DNA from: Azolla caroliniana
Lineage: Eukaryota > Polypodiophyta
DNA: 64,000 bases
Direction: 5' to 3'
Assembly: GCA_043228905.1 (NCBI GenBank)
Contig: JBHGNT010000003.1
Coordinates: 9,238,001 to 9,302,000 of the forward strand
Shown piece by piece: positions 29,301 to 38,286 of the stretch. The position numbers and the translations under genes are program-made. The notes beneath the pieces are model-generated. The model did not search any database. It was not told the origin of the DNA and saw only the letters and a program-made list of their open reading frames with translations. The number at the start of each line of letters is the position of its first letter. Positions within the stretch are counted from its first letter, which is position 1.

Positions 29301-32165
29301 ACGGAGTTTCGCGATGTATTCGCCTGGTCATACGAAGACATGCGAGGGCTGGACCCTCAATTATATCAGCATCAGATCCACTTAGGCAAGGACGCGAAAC
29401 CAGTGGCGCAAAGACGTTACCGAATGAACCCCAACTACGCCGCCAAAGTGAAGGAGGAAATCGACAAACTCCTAAGAGTGGGCTTCATCCGGCCGGTAAA
29501 GAAAGCGACGTGGCTGAGCCCCATCGTCGTCGTCCCAAAGAAGAACGGTAAAATCCGCGTGTGTGTAGATTACAGGAAACTAAATGCAGCCACAATTACG
29601 GATGCATTCCCTCTTCCGTTCACGGATGGAGTACTGGATGCCGTCGCCGGCCATGAAGTTTATAGCTTTCTAGACGGGTTCAGCGGATACAATCAAATCC
29701 GGATGCACCCTGACGACCAGGAGAAGACAGCGTTCGTCACCGAATGGGGGGTGTTTGTGGCCGAAGTAATGATGTTCGGCCTAAAAACGGCACCAACAAC
29801 TTTCCAGCGAATCATCATGGAGATCTTCGGCGAATACATTCCTGCCTTCATGCAGGTTTTCCTGGATGATTTTGCAGTCTATAGCCGGGGAAAAGACCAT
29901 TTGCAGCACCTACGGTTATGCCTTGAAAAGTGTAGGTTATACCGGCTAAGCTTAAACCCAGCAAAATGCATCTTTGGGGTTTCAAGTGGAATCTTACTGG
30001 GACACATTGTAAGTAAGGAGGGCATTGCGGTCGACCCGGACAAAGTAAACGCGATACTAGGGGCATCGGCGCCGAAAACGGCCAAAGCACTAAGCCGATG
30101 CTTAGGACAAATCCGGTGGCACAGCCGGATGCTCCGTCACTTGGCTGACTTGGCTACACCATTACACACCGCGGTACATCGGACATCGTTCCAATGGACG
30201 GATACGGAGGATAAGGCATACAATGCCCTAAAGGTACTTTTGTCGCAAGCACCCGTCGTGCAGCCTCTGGATTGGAGCAAGGAATTTCATGTGTTCGTTG
30301 ACGCTTCCGACATCGCTATCGGCAGCGCCTTCATGCAACTTACGGAGCCTAAATGGTACCGGCCGGTATATTACGCCAGCCGGAAGCTGTCCCAAGCGGA
30401 GAAGAACTATTCGACGACGGAACGGGAGGCCCTGGGCATGATCTACAGTGTCACAAAGTTTCGTCATTACCTATTGGGAAGGAAGTTCTCCTTTCATGTG
30501 GATCACTCGGCGCTCCTGTACTTAGTGTCCAAGGCGTCCCTGACCGGTAAGTTGGCCCGTTGGACCTTGCTGTTGCAGGAGTTCGAATTCGAGATCTTCC
30601 ACCGGCCCGGTATCCAGCATGCCGTAGCAGACTACCTGAGCCGGTTAGAGTCCGGAGAATCAGGCGACGGAGTATCGGATGAATTCCCGGACGCAGAGTT
30701 ATTCCGTATCACCCCGGAAACGGCAGTGGACGACACGGTGGCATCAGAAGATAGGTGGCTGACAAACATGCACCAGTTCCTAAGCACGGGCCTGCCACCG
30801 GAGGAAATGAACCGGGACGAGAGGAAACGACTGGCGGTGCAGAGCCGCAATTTCTGTCTGTTACGGGACACTCTCTACCACAAAGGAGCAGATGGAATAT
30901 GGAGACGGGCAGTCCGTAGTGACGAGAAACAAGTAATCTTACGGGAAGCACACTGTGGGGTTGCCGGAGGACACTATGCCGGGGAAGCGACGGCAAGGAA
31001 AGTATGGCAGAGCGGCTTATGGTGGCCCACGACGTTAAAAGACGCCATCAAGTATGCTAAGGAATGTGACCTATGCCAACGAATGGGCCAGCCTACGGAG
31101 CAAGCACGGATGCCACACCAACCGGTACTTCCACTAGAGCCATTCCAGAAGTGGGGGTTGGATTTTGTCGGACCGTTCAAGCCACCGGCAATGAGAACGG
31201 GTAATCGTTATGTCATCGTGGCAACAGATTATTGCACTAAATGGGTGGAGGCTAAGGCCTTGAGAGACAATACCGCGTCATCCACAACAAAATTCCTGTA
31301 CGAGAACATTTGGTGCCGATGTGGATGTCCGATTGAATTAATCAGCGACCAAGGAGGGCACTTCCTCGGCCAGGTAGTTGAAAGCTTAACAACGTTCTAT
31401 GCCGTGGTCCATAAACGGAGCACACCGTACTACCCACAAGCGAACGGGTTAGCAGAGTCAACCAACAAAACGCTCCAGAACATTCTCCGCAAAATCGTCA
31501 ATGAAAACCGGACGGACTGGGATACAAAGCTCCATAGCGCGCTATGGGCGTACCGAACGGCATACAAAACAAGTATCCGGACAACGCCATTCCGGTTAGC
31601 GTTCGGCTTAGAGGCGGTCATGCCGGTGGAATTTCAGGTACCAAGCTTACGGATCCAACTACGGGAACGGCTGAATGAAAAGGAGTCGGAAGAAATGCGG
31701 CTAGCAGCACTATGCGAACTGGAGGAGCAACGGCTGGCCAACATCCTACACATGGAACTAGAGCAACGACGACGGAAAGCGTTCGTTGACCGTCACCGGA
31801 AAGGTAATGAAAAGATGTTCGAAATCGGAAAGCCGGTGCTAGTATTCCAAACGAGGATGGGCAAGATGCCGGGTAAACTCCGGTTTAGATGGACAGGCCC
31901 GTATTGGCTGACACGGGAATACAACGGGTCCTATCAGTTAGGGACACTTGCCGGTGAAGTGCTAGGCAAGTGGGTCAATGGATTTAGACTAAAGCCCTAT
32001 AAAGGACCGATGCCAAAGAACCCGTTTATGCAGCCCACCGGCACTATACCGGGAACGGTACGGATGGAAGAAAAAGACGACGGGGAACCCGTAGCAGAGG
32101 CGAAGGAAGACACGGCAACCCCTAAGGAAAACGGTAAGGGTCCGAAGGGACCTACGGATGTGTAA
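26307..32165 (+). CDS. TATL-1 Gag-Pol polyprotein, intact (1952 aa)
   Basis: One open frame encodes all functions needed to package, copy and insert the element. Residues 1-100 are an Arg-rich N-terminus (MTRPTHDLVTDRARRLAERQ) and 105-205 a Pro/Glu repeat region. Residues ~215-390 are the capsid (FQYSKYRDDPDAEAHVHAFE, WRRTQDPATITTFAELKAKF). Zinc knuckles lie at 405-418 (CTICLNAGHSAVEC), ~424 (CVICQSKSHTTDRRE, last Cys lost; TATL-2 keeps it) and 598-611 (CYYCRQEGHYSNQC). The protease has VIDGGSGVNVIS with Asp766. RT has FLDDF around 1187, followed by RNase H (FVDASDIAIGSAF). Integrase has an HHCC region, then Asp1619, Asp1681 and Glu1717 in D-D-35-E spacing, and a basic C-terminus. The start at 26307 is the in-frame ATG after the primer site; an overlapping ATG at 26303 is out of frame. 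No in-frame stop separates gag from pol. Confidence 0.95.
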   Translation: MTRPTHDLVTDRARRLAERQRRRETFQQAAHEIRSDRSFSNEIRRVVEESLRLQQTRDQDDGSSLSSLRETERLLEALASGENEAEAFSAYESDFEGGYSVHTNYRSSNDTPGGPEEDGSDTVPTPEPEPLDQGYPEPQTEAVNPPTPEVEEAKPPTPTKEPAKVPEDEPVKEPEKEPEKAPAKQPEVESERKPERYQQTPLNRGLILDDDMPFQYSKYRDDPDAEAHVHAFEQTWEANLTSQRMTPEEEERSKIAEFGVTLEGPATRWRRTQDPATITTFAELKAKFLHFFHKEVDQTTMVGLFYTIRQEAGESIPQFVIRFQRMHSQLARAPPEEELRTIFLNALREPLRTVCTVIDFQGSTIGQVIDRVREMEKSSSWLTLGTLERALPTDEDLRFRQEIQCTICLNAGHSAVECTMRTQCVICQSKSHTTDRREYNLLNRQAPPVRRIEPRSSRDEDDDRWQRMNRYRPTQDVRYGDRQENDGRYGNRHDNYDRYERSDHYRESNRRHEQYDRDHSPGYRRHQEDYGRFYDPPRPDYRNKNKNNKKRNFKKGGHTRDPEHGTPRSQPAQNAPLTTGPTPDTSNAESSNTRKEYCYYCRQEGHYSNQCPAKSYDKRPAVNMVVPEVADIQQVTTRSKGMAKEWETQEAIRKQATEWVKEAHERNVADAERQKANTIGSAGGSHPENETWQALQECQITLPLGRLLQLVPRFTEGLKTGMTDGIAPPAPVLFSNPEEGPTVVDTSSPVITAIVKGHELPGTVIDGGSGVNVISLHTCDALGIHEWEPCPFWLRMADTSSVRPTGLIRKLEVTIGGHTFHISAVVLQLQAQGAYPLLLGRPWLKTAHIKQNWRKNMITFRRGKAKVRVPTQPRTSNGKECTPLYAECVNMLEGLADDEEAQYLEEHPKIVPLFEIDIADAVAPYLPQRDETEAEPDKDSIRELRQAQEALEREMAVSQRVKTSQLDEVNLGSKDESKPVHIAKEMKPEDKAAMIKLLTEFRDVFAWSYEDMRGLDPQLYQHQIHLGKDAKPVAQRRYRMNPNYAAKVKEEIDKLLRVGFIRPVKKATWLSPIVVVPKKNGKIRVCVDYRKLNAATITDAFPLPFTDGVLDAVAGHEVYSFLDGFSGYNQIRMHPDDQEKTAFVTEWGVFVAEVMMFGLKTAPTTFQRIIMEIFGEYIPAFMQVFLDDFAVYSRGKDHLQHLRLCLEKCRLYRLSLNPAKCIFGVSSGILLGHIVSKEGIAVDPDKVNAILGASAPKTAKALSRCLGQIRWHSRMLRHLADLATPLHTAVHRTSFQWTDTEDKAYNALKVLLSQAPVVQPLDWSKEFHVFVDASDIAIGSAFMQLTEPKWYRPVYYASRKLSQAEKNYSTTEREALGMIYSVTKFRHYLLGRKFSFHVDHSALLYLVSKASLTGKLARWTLLLQEFEFEIFHRPGIQHAVADYLSRLESGESGDGVSDEFPDAELFRITPETAVDDTVASEDRWLTNMHQFLSTGLPPEEMNRDERKRLAVQSRNFCLLRDTLYHKGADGIWRRAVRSDEKQVILREAHCGVAGGHYAGEATARKVWQSGLWWPTTLKDAIKYAKECDLCQRMGQPTEQARMPHQPVLPLEPFQKWGLDFVGPFKPPAMRTGNRYVIVATDYCTKWVEAKALRDNTASSTTKFLYENIWCRCGCPIELISDQGGHFLGQVVESLTTFYAVVHKRSTPYYPQANGLAESTNKTLQNILRKIVNENRTDWDTKLHSALWAYRTAYKTSIRTTPFRLAFGLEAVMPVEFQVPSLRIQLRERLNEKESEEMRLAALCELEEQRLANILHMELEQRRRKAFVDRHRKGNEKMFEIGKPVLVFQTRMGKMPGKLRFRWTGPYWLTREYNGSYQLGTLAGEVLGKWVNGFRLKPYKGPMPKNPFMQPTGTIPGTVRMEEKDDGEPVAEAKEDTATPKENGKGPKGPTDV

Positions 32166-32185
32166 GATCACATACCGTCATTTAT

Positions 32186-32216
<31 letters not shown>

Positions 32217-32547
32217 AAAAATCATTAAAAATCGAGGTATGAACGGACGTGAAAGCAAGGAGCGAAAAGGTATGTAGTGGGCATTTAAGAGCCGCCACAT
32301 TGCTTAATACTAAATTGGTACACGACGTGCGCATGCTCGAAAAAGGCGCCAAGACGCACAGAGAAAAAGAAGAACGCATGGAGACCTTTTTTTTCGCGAG
32401 CCAAGAAGCACAGAAGCACCAAGGCAATGGAAGCTTAGCAAACGCGAACCTGCACTCAGAGAACCCCCACGTTCGGAACGCTCTCTCTCTCGCTCTCACT
32501 CTCATCACCACTCTACCTCGCCATCTTTCCTCGACCTCGAAGCAGAC
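32166..32547 (+). promoter_or_regulatory. Conserved inter-ORF region (possible promoter or splice acceptor)
   Basis: The 382 noncoding bases have a TAAA microsatellite at 32187-32217. Blocks conserved with TATL-2 follow (GGAGCGAAAAGGTA, GTAGTGGGCATTTAAG, GAAAAAGGCGCCA, ACACAGAGAACCCCC or a close variant) and then a CT-rich tract (CTCTCTCTCGCTCTCACTCT). In both copies the ORF2 start is preceded by CAGAC (CAG|ACATGGA). This would suit a 3' splice site after a pyrimidine tract. The CATTTAAG block could instead act as a TATA element. Either would give ORF2 its own mRNA. Confidence 0.5.
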
Positions 32548-35217
32548 ATGGAACCACAAACGCTGTCGGAAGCGGCAAGGAAATGGCTCAGGCAACACGG
32601 ACTGGATGGGTTCTTGACCATCATGGAGGCACCACCGCACAAAGAAGCCGACCAGGTCATCAAGGAGCTTGACAAAGAAGTCATCACCGAGGAAGCGATC
32701 CGTGCGCTAAGAGGCCTTCCGGAGGGAGGTATTTTTCAGATTGATAACCCAACCTCGGAGCAACTCATCCGATATTTCGATGAGTACTCTGTAGCCGGCA
32801 AAGGCTATCGAATGCAGGGCGGCAAAGATCCGCTATTCAGGGAGATAGCTCGAGTGCTCCATGAGTACGGCCACGTGTACCCCCGACCCCCTGTCATGCC
32901 AAAAAATCGGGCAGGGATGATCATAGCCACCTATGAAGGGATCAAGGTGGATTGGCTGGTGTTGATTGCAGACGGGTTGTGCGCGGCAATCGACACGGTA
33001 CGAGGAAAGGACGGCAAGGAGGGCCGGAAGCTGTGGCATGCCGTAGCTCAGTGGATAACATTGCTCGCGCCGCCGGTCTAGACCGTTCAGCCAAAGAAGC
33101 GGCCAAGATTATCGGAAGGAAGCACCTCGAAACCCGCGTCCAAACGACAGCAGCTGCTGGCGTCGAAGGCAACGAAAGGGAAGAAACGGCTCCCAGAACC
33201 GGAGGAGGTGTCACCGGTCCGGCCCGTTAAGATAACCATACCGCGACCGGGACAGAAGGAACCGGAACCCTTGACGGCACAGATGCATGCCGTTACCCAG
33301 GAAGAGGAAACGGAGGAGCCAGTAGAGCACCTCCAACGACGGTCAAGAAGTAGGACCGCCGGGACAGCGGGGGAGCGTTCGGACCCGCAAAAGGAAGAAA
33401 CGCCCCCAACTCAACCTGAGCAAACCACAAGGGAGGAACCGGAACCGGTGCGTATAGAACCGGCCTTGTCGACTTCTATACAAGAAGTCATTCCAACGGC
33501 TCCGGAGACGGCGAGAACCGGAACTCAACAGCCGGCGAGCCCAGCCAGCACACACGGCGGCCAAGAAGTAGAACCAGAACGGCAGATACAGGCACTCAGG
33601 CCAGACAATTCCACAGTGAACGAGCCGACCCGACCAGTACAGCAGCAAGGCACCAGTAGCATGTGGCTACGGTGGGTAGGTGAGCAAATCGCCGGAGCGG
33701 TCGAGTACATAGAGGTGGAGGAGAGAGCGCACCACGAACGGTTGCTCGTCACAACCGTAGATCTAGAGACGGCCCGGTCCAGAATCCGAAGCCTTGAACA
33801 AGACTTGGACAGGGTCACAAGGGAAATGGCTCAATTGGCTTTGACAACACAAGTCCAAGCACCGGTGACTCCGGGCAATGTACAGAATAAAGCGTCAGAT
33901 CAACCTGTACATAGCAATCAGACCCCGGCAACGGAAACCGTTCCGGAGAGAAATGCGGCACAAGTTCAAGAGCTTGCGGACTTAAAGGATGAGCTAGCTG
34001 CCCAAGAAGCGCTGAGGAGCCGCGAAAGGGAATTGAAGACGGCAGCGGAGGCAGAACTCAAAAAGACTGCTGAGAATCTATGCCGGGCCGAGGAGAGCTT
34101 ACGAAAAGGCCACCAAGCGTACGACCGGCTCAAGGAGGAAAAGGAGAAAATGCTGCAAGAGAAGGACAGGCTCCGGAGAAACGCCGAAACAGAAGTAGAG
34201 CGCCTGAAAGAGGAACTCCGGCAGCTAAAGGACCGGGAGGACCGGAACCATCGCCAGATCAACGGCAAGCTCAAACAAAAAACGGAGGAATTTGAGCACT
34301 TGCACCGGGAGTATAAACGGTTGCAAACGGAGCACAAGGAACGGACGGATGAGCTTCGGCAAGCAGTTGATCGGACCACAACGGCATACGCTAATGAACA
34401 AGCGGAAACCAGAAGACGGTTGGAAGAGGCGGAGAAGGTTCGGACAGAGCTCCTCAGGCAACAGCAGGCGGAAAAAGAAAGAGCGGCGGAGGTACTACAG
34501 AGGCTGCAGACAACATATCAAGGGCAGCTGACGCGCTACAGAGAGCAGGTGGAGGATACGGCGAATCTCATCAAGCAGTTGAAGGAGGAACGACAAGTTG
34601 TGGAAAGTAGAGCACAAATGGGAGCAAGTCGCATCCAGGATATCATGCGGGCCTGGTTGAACCAGACCAAGAGCTTGATTGACAACGGTTCCGTCAAATG
34701 GTGGACCAAGTGGGCCACGAACGCGGCGGAACTCCAATTGCTCCGGGCCGACGTAGAGAACCGGCGGAAGGAGGGAGATGATTGCTATATGCTGACTTCC
34801 GAAGACTTCACCGGCATAAGAGATGAGCTGGCCGAAGACTTTCAAGCCTTGGCAGAGGACCAACTAGGGCAAGTCCGGCAACTTGTAGCTCAGCTGGACG
34901 ACGACAGGCTGGAGGCGCAGATCCAGTTTGAAAGCTACGAGAGGTCCCGGATCTGGGAAGAGAAAGCACGAGAACCGGTTACGGTCAACCTCAGTGATGA
35001 GGAACCGTTACTGGAAGGAGACCGGACCGGAAGCAGTCAAACGGGGATGCCGGAGTCAGAGAAACAAACGGAGCAGCCGCCTATAGAGCAGCCGGGGCAG
35101 CCTCAGTCCCAACCGCAACCACAGCAGCAGCAACAAGCACAGCCGGAGCAACCACAACCGGAAGTACAAGTGGAAACTCTGGAACAAAGTATTTTGGACA
35201 ATTTGGGTGAACAATGA
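32548..35217 (+). pseudogene. TATL-1 ORF2: coiled-coil protein, one in-frame stop
   Basis: A single frame of 889 codons is interrupted only by TAG at codon 178 (33079-33081); TATL-2 has no stop there. Codons 1-177 form a compact domain (MEPQTLSEAARKWLRQHGLD, FREIARVLHEYGHVYPRPPV, GMIIATYEGIKVDWLVLIAD). The RxxHEYGxVxPRP...G.KVDW.VLIAD pattern resembles the plant retrotransposon domain often labelled putative plant transposon protein. A basic KKRPR patch follows, then a Pro/Glu-rich linker, a conserved helix (WLRWVGEQIAGAVEYIEVEE, about 372-392), and a long Glu/Lys/Arg coiled coil (about 475-690). A Gln-rich end closes with ILDNLGEQ. There is no signal peptide or membrane segment, so it is not an envelope. 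Function unknown. Confidence 0.8.
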
Positions 35218-35269
35218 AGGGGCCGAGAAGGGTTCGACGTACAAGGTACTGTCCCATGGGCGTGTCATG

Positions 35270-35688
35270 TGTTACCGGCTGGCAAGGAGTCCAAAATACG
35301 GAGTGAAGGAATTAATTAAGTATGGTTGTAAATAAGCCTAGTATGGACGGAGGGACTGGAAACGGTATGCCGTTCCAGATCCGGACGGATCCCGAATAGG
35401 TGCGATAGGCACCGTTTTGTACTACGGGCCGGAAACCTATTTAAAGGCCCGGACCCCATTGTAATCGCAGCGGATAATTAATAGAGCATATGGTGTTTAT
35501 ACTTCTGTGTTGATTTCCGTTCTGTAGTTACTGTGATATCTTACGCGTGTAATTAACCAAAGCACTCTAATCGTGTAACCTACGTAAGTCGGTGTAATCG
35601 TTGAATCTTAATCCTATGCCGTAATCACCCTTTGGTGAAGTGTCTCCGTGACACCTTGTGTTAGGCCTTGTCCGGTCAGAGAATAACA
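35270..35688 (+). repeat. TATL-1 3' LTR
   Basis: 419 bp, TGTTACCGGCTGGCAAGG to CAGAGAATAACA. The 52 bases between the ORF2 stop and this LTR include AAGGTACTGTCCCA and GGGCGTGTCATG, which TATL-2 also has in nearly the same form. No long polypurine tract is obvious. Confidence 0.95.
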
Positions 35689-35732
35689 GAGAAGTACTCC
35701 TTGCCTCCATCCGACCGAAGAAATCGTACATG
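35689..35732. repeat. 44-bp target duplication, right copy
   Basis: Copy of 25791-25834 with two transitions (CCATCCGACCGAAG versus CCATCTGACTGAAG). Read on the minus strand both encode HVRFL(R/Q)SDGGKEYFS of COP2 integrase. Confidence 0.85.
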
Positions 35733-36245
35733 TCAGCCCGTGGCTTTTTTGACTTCATTCTTAAATTTTTGGAAGTGTTCAAACACTTCGCTCTTTTGCC
35801 GCATGGGGTAGATCTAGGTGTGCTTGGAGAAGTTGTCGATGAAGGCCACAGAGTATTGGCATCCGCCGAATGTAGCCGTCTGAGCCGGATCCCGTACATT
35901 GGAATGAATTATGTCGAGTACGCATTTGCTCACGTTTCGCTCCTTCGGAAATGGGTGCCGATGATGCTTGCCAAATTGGCAAGCGGCACACACACCTTCA
36001 ATCTCTTTTTCCTTGAATGTTGGGAGGCCAATGACGACACCTTTCAATTGCATTGCCTTGAGCTTTTGGAGGGTGATATGGGCAATCCACTTATGCCATA
36101 ACTCATTGTTGGAATCGGCTTTCGTGCCCTTTGCAAACATAGCCGATTTCATCTCGTGTGAGTCGAGAATGAACATTTGACCCTCTTTTCATCCGCAGGC
36201 GATGAGTCAGCCCTCTTTTTCAATGAAGCAACTGTCATGAACAAA
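35733..36245 (-). pseudogene. copia GAG-pre-integrase and integrase N-terminal half (COP2)
   Basis: The minus strand reads FVHDSCFIEKEG, stops, then MFILDSHEMKSAMFAKGTKA, LWHKWIAHITLQKLKAMQLK, the zinc cysteines in CAACQFGKHHRHPFP and the core start (VAFIDNFSKHT). A stop and KKATG precede the TATL-1 boundary. The host frame continues at 25834. The codons between ...PTITNNL (41860) and FVHDS are missing. Confidence 0.85.
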
Positions 36246-36539
36246 TGACTATTATGGCGTCACCCGGACTTGAACCTCGAACCTTATAATCCATACTTGA
36301 AAACCTCAACCATTAAGATAGCTTATTGTTATATGAAACAATAAACGCTACTTCTTGTATTGCATTGATTATTGTAAAAACTCTAGATTATTCTAGAATG
36401 TTCTAGAATGTCCTAGAGCTAGAATCTCTAAGCTATTCTATAAGAACCTATAAATAAGGGCATACATGTATTCTCAAATCAATTCGAATCAACACCAGTC
36501 CTTCTTCCATCACTCTATCTTTTATCCTTGGTTCTGACA
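36246..36539 (+). repeat. SUSHI-E 5' LTR with antisense tRNA-like start
   Basis: A 294-bp LTR from TGACTATTATGGCGTCACCC to CTTGGTTCTGACA. The first ~80 bases on the minus strand form a tRNA-like segment (A-box-like TATCTTAATGGTTGAGG, B box GAGGTTCAAGTCC). The TATA box is CTATAAATAAGG (36448-36459). No second copy survives to test its start exactly. Confidence 0.75.
36481..36492 (+). promoter_or_regulatory. Predicted RNA 5' end complementary to primer site
   Basis: AATTCGAATCAA begins about 32 bases after the TATA box, where transcription should start. It is perfectly complementary to 36542-36553. Confidence 0.6.
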
Positions 36540-36541
36540 GT

Positions 36542-36553
36542 TTGATTCGAATT
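36542..36553 (+). promoter_or_regulatory. Candidate self-priming primer binding site
   Basis: TTGATTCGAATT begins two bases after the LTR end. No TGG-type tRNA site is present at or near the boundary. It pairs over 12 bases with the predicted start of the element RNA, as in Tf1 self-priming. The TTCGAA core is palindromic, which inflates the match, but the flanking bases also pair. Confidence 0.6.
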
Positions 36554-36612
36554 CTCACTCTCTCTCTCTCTCTCTCTCTCTCTTATCCTCCTTTTGTAAC
36601 CATCCCGAAACC

Positions 36613-38286
36613 ATGGCTGCCATTAACTCAGAAGAATATCTCACCCTTGTTGCAAAAATGGAGAACCTTAAATCCAAGTTCGCATCTCTTGAAGTAGAGA
36701 ATCAACGTCTACTTGGGGATCTACAAAAGGTTACTATAGAGAAGCAACAACAACAAGAGGAGTTCACACGACGAGTGCAACAGTTAGATTCAACAATCAT
36801 AGTGTTACAACAACAAAGGGTTGAAGGTCGGGGACTTATCAAGGAGCCCAAAATTAGCCTCCCAGCTAAATTTGATGGGTCGAGGGCGCATTTCCGAGAT
36901 TTTTTGAATCAAGTACGGTTGGTGATTCAAATGCATCCCGCGCGTTATCCAACAGATGCATCACGAGTCGGGCTAGTGGGCACCTTATTGACTGGCATAG
37001 CGTTGTCGTGGTTTGCTCCATTGCTAGAGACCAATTCTCCTCTATTGAATAATTTCGAGGAATTTATCAAGGAATTTAAGGCTTGTTTCGGAGATATTGA
37101 TGGGGCGAGAACTGTTACCTCGTACGAGATGTACGGAGAGTGAAGTGTGATGAGCGAGGGTCGAATGTTATCATAATGTTGTGTATGTGTAGGGGGCATA
37201 AATGTAATTGTGAGTCGATACGTATGTGAACACATGCACACATGTGTGCATGTGGATGGATACGAGGAGGTATGAGTGAGTGTCCAGTATGAATGCTCTA
37301 GGGGGCTTACACCCCTTTGTATCTACCCCCTCTTGTACTATTTAACCCCCTTATGGGGAATGAATGAAAAATGAATCATTTCTCTCTATCTATCTCTCTT
37401 TTCATCTCTCTCTCTCTCTCTTCCCTCCCCTTAACGTTGAACCCCCTTGGGAGGGGGGTGGAGCCATTCTAGGCACCACCCCCCACCCCGCAATGCTTCT
37501 CAATGCACATGATCTCTCTTGCCATCAATCCCATACTCTCCATCATCATCATAACCACCATGTCTATCTTTATCATGATTATCATCGTCCTTAACCCTAG
37601 CCCTAAAACATACAACAAGAACAACTATCAACAAGATTTGTACACTTCGTCAAGGTGATCAACCAACTTCGACATATGCTGCCAATTTCCGTCTCATCGC
37701 AAGCGATATTCCTTGGAATGAGCAAGCCCTAATGGAGCAATTCCGTTCAGGCCTTCGTAGTGATGTCAAAGACTTACTTCTTACCTTCCCCGAGGATCCA
37801 AGGTCACTTACAGAAGCTATTAGTCGAGCAATACAGTGTGACAATCGCCTTTTTGAGCATCGATGTGAGCGACAACAACAAATAACAAGATCAAGATTCA
37901 CACCAACTTATGCATCAGTAACGGCACAATCATCCCCAAGGCAAATGTATAGCCCTGGTCCAACTCCAAGGCAAACACGTAGTCCAGTCCCAATGGATAG
38001 TCCTGCTCCCATGGAGATCCATATGACTCAACGACAAGGACCGTTGTCAAACGAAGAGAAGCAACGTCGTCGAGCAAACCATCTGTGCTTAGATTGCGGA
38101 GGTCCAGGACATATAGCCATTCATTGCTCCCGTAGGCCGAGACGTCAGGTAAATCAAATTCACTATGACAATAAAAATGAGTCCAACATTTTAGAAGTAG
38201 TTAGTGAATCTAATATTATGAATAATCCACCCTTGTCCAATAAATTTGAAGTCCTAAGCCAATTAGAAGAGGAGTCAAACGAATAA
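36613..38286 (+). pseudogene. SUSHI-E gag, interrupted by a solo LTR
   Basis: The start at 36613 (MAAINSEEYLTLVAKMENLK) begins a coiled-coil segment rich in Gln (EKQQQQEEFTRRVQQLDSTI). The capsid follows (FDGSRAHFRDFLNQVRLVIQ, YPTDASRVGLVGTLLTGIAL, LLETNSPLLNNFEEFIKEF). After the solo LTR it resumes at 37623 (TYAANFRLIASDIPWNEQAL, FRSGLRSDVKDLLLTFPED) and reaches a CCHC knuckle (CLDCGGPGHIAIHC). A TAA at 38284 now separates it from the protease in the same frame. This Gag type is that of fungal/vertebrate Tf1-sushi elements. Confidence 0.9.
37113..37617 (+). repeat. Solo LTR inside SUSHI-E gag
   Basis: 505 bp from TGTTACCTCGTACGAG to AAAACATACAACA, flanked by AGAAC on both sides (37108-37112 and 37618-37622). 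Removing it and one AGAAC restores the gag codons for ART-TINKI, as in SUSHI-C. It contains CT-rich tracts and TACTATTTAACCCCC. The family has no other copy in the window. Confidence 0.88.

Larger units (their letters stand above)
25835..35688 (+). mobile_element. TATL-1: young gypsy element with an extra large ORF
   Basis: The 9.85-kb element has two 419-bp LTRs between which I see one difference, a primer site and an intact 1952-codon gag-pol. A second 2.7-kb ORF between pol and the 3' LTR is broken by one stop. The pol order (RT-RNase H-integrase) is Ty3/gypsy. The RT/IN sequences and the extra 3' ORF suggest the non-chromovirus branch that includes Athila/Tat, without a chromodomain. It lies inside the integrase gene of COP2. 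TATL-2 is an older copy of the same family. Confidence 0.93.

Noticed and set aside
32548-35217. Retroviral envelope gene
   Set aside because: The position fits, but there is no signal peptide, transmembrane segment or cleavage site; the protein is charged and coiled-coil.
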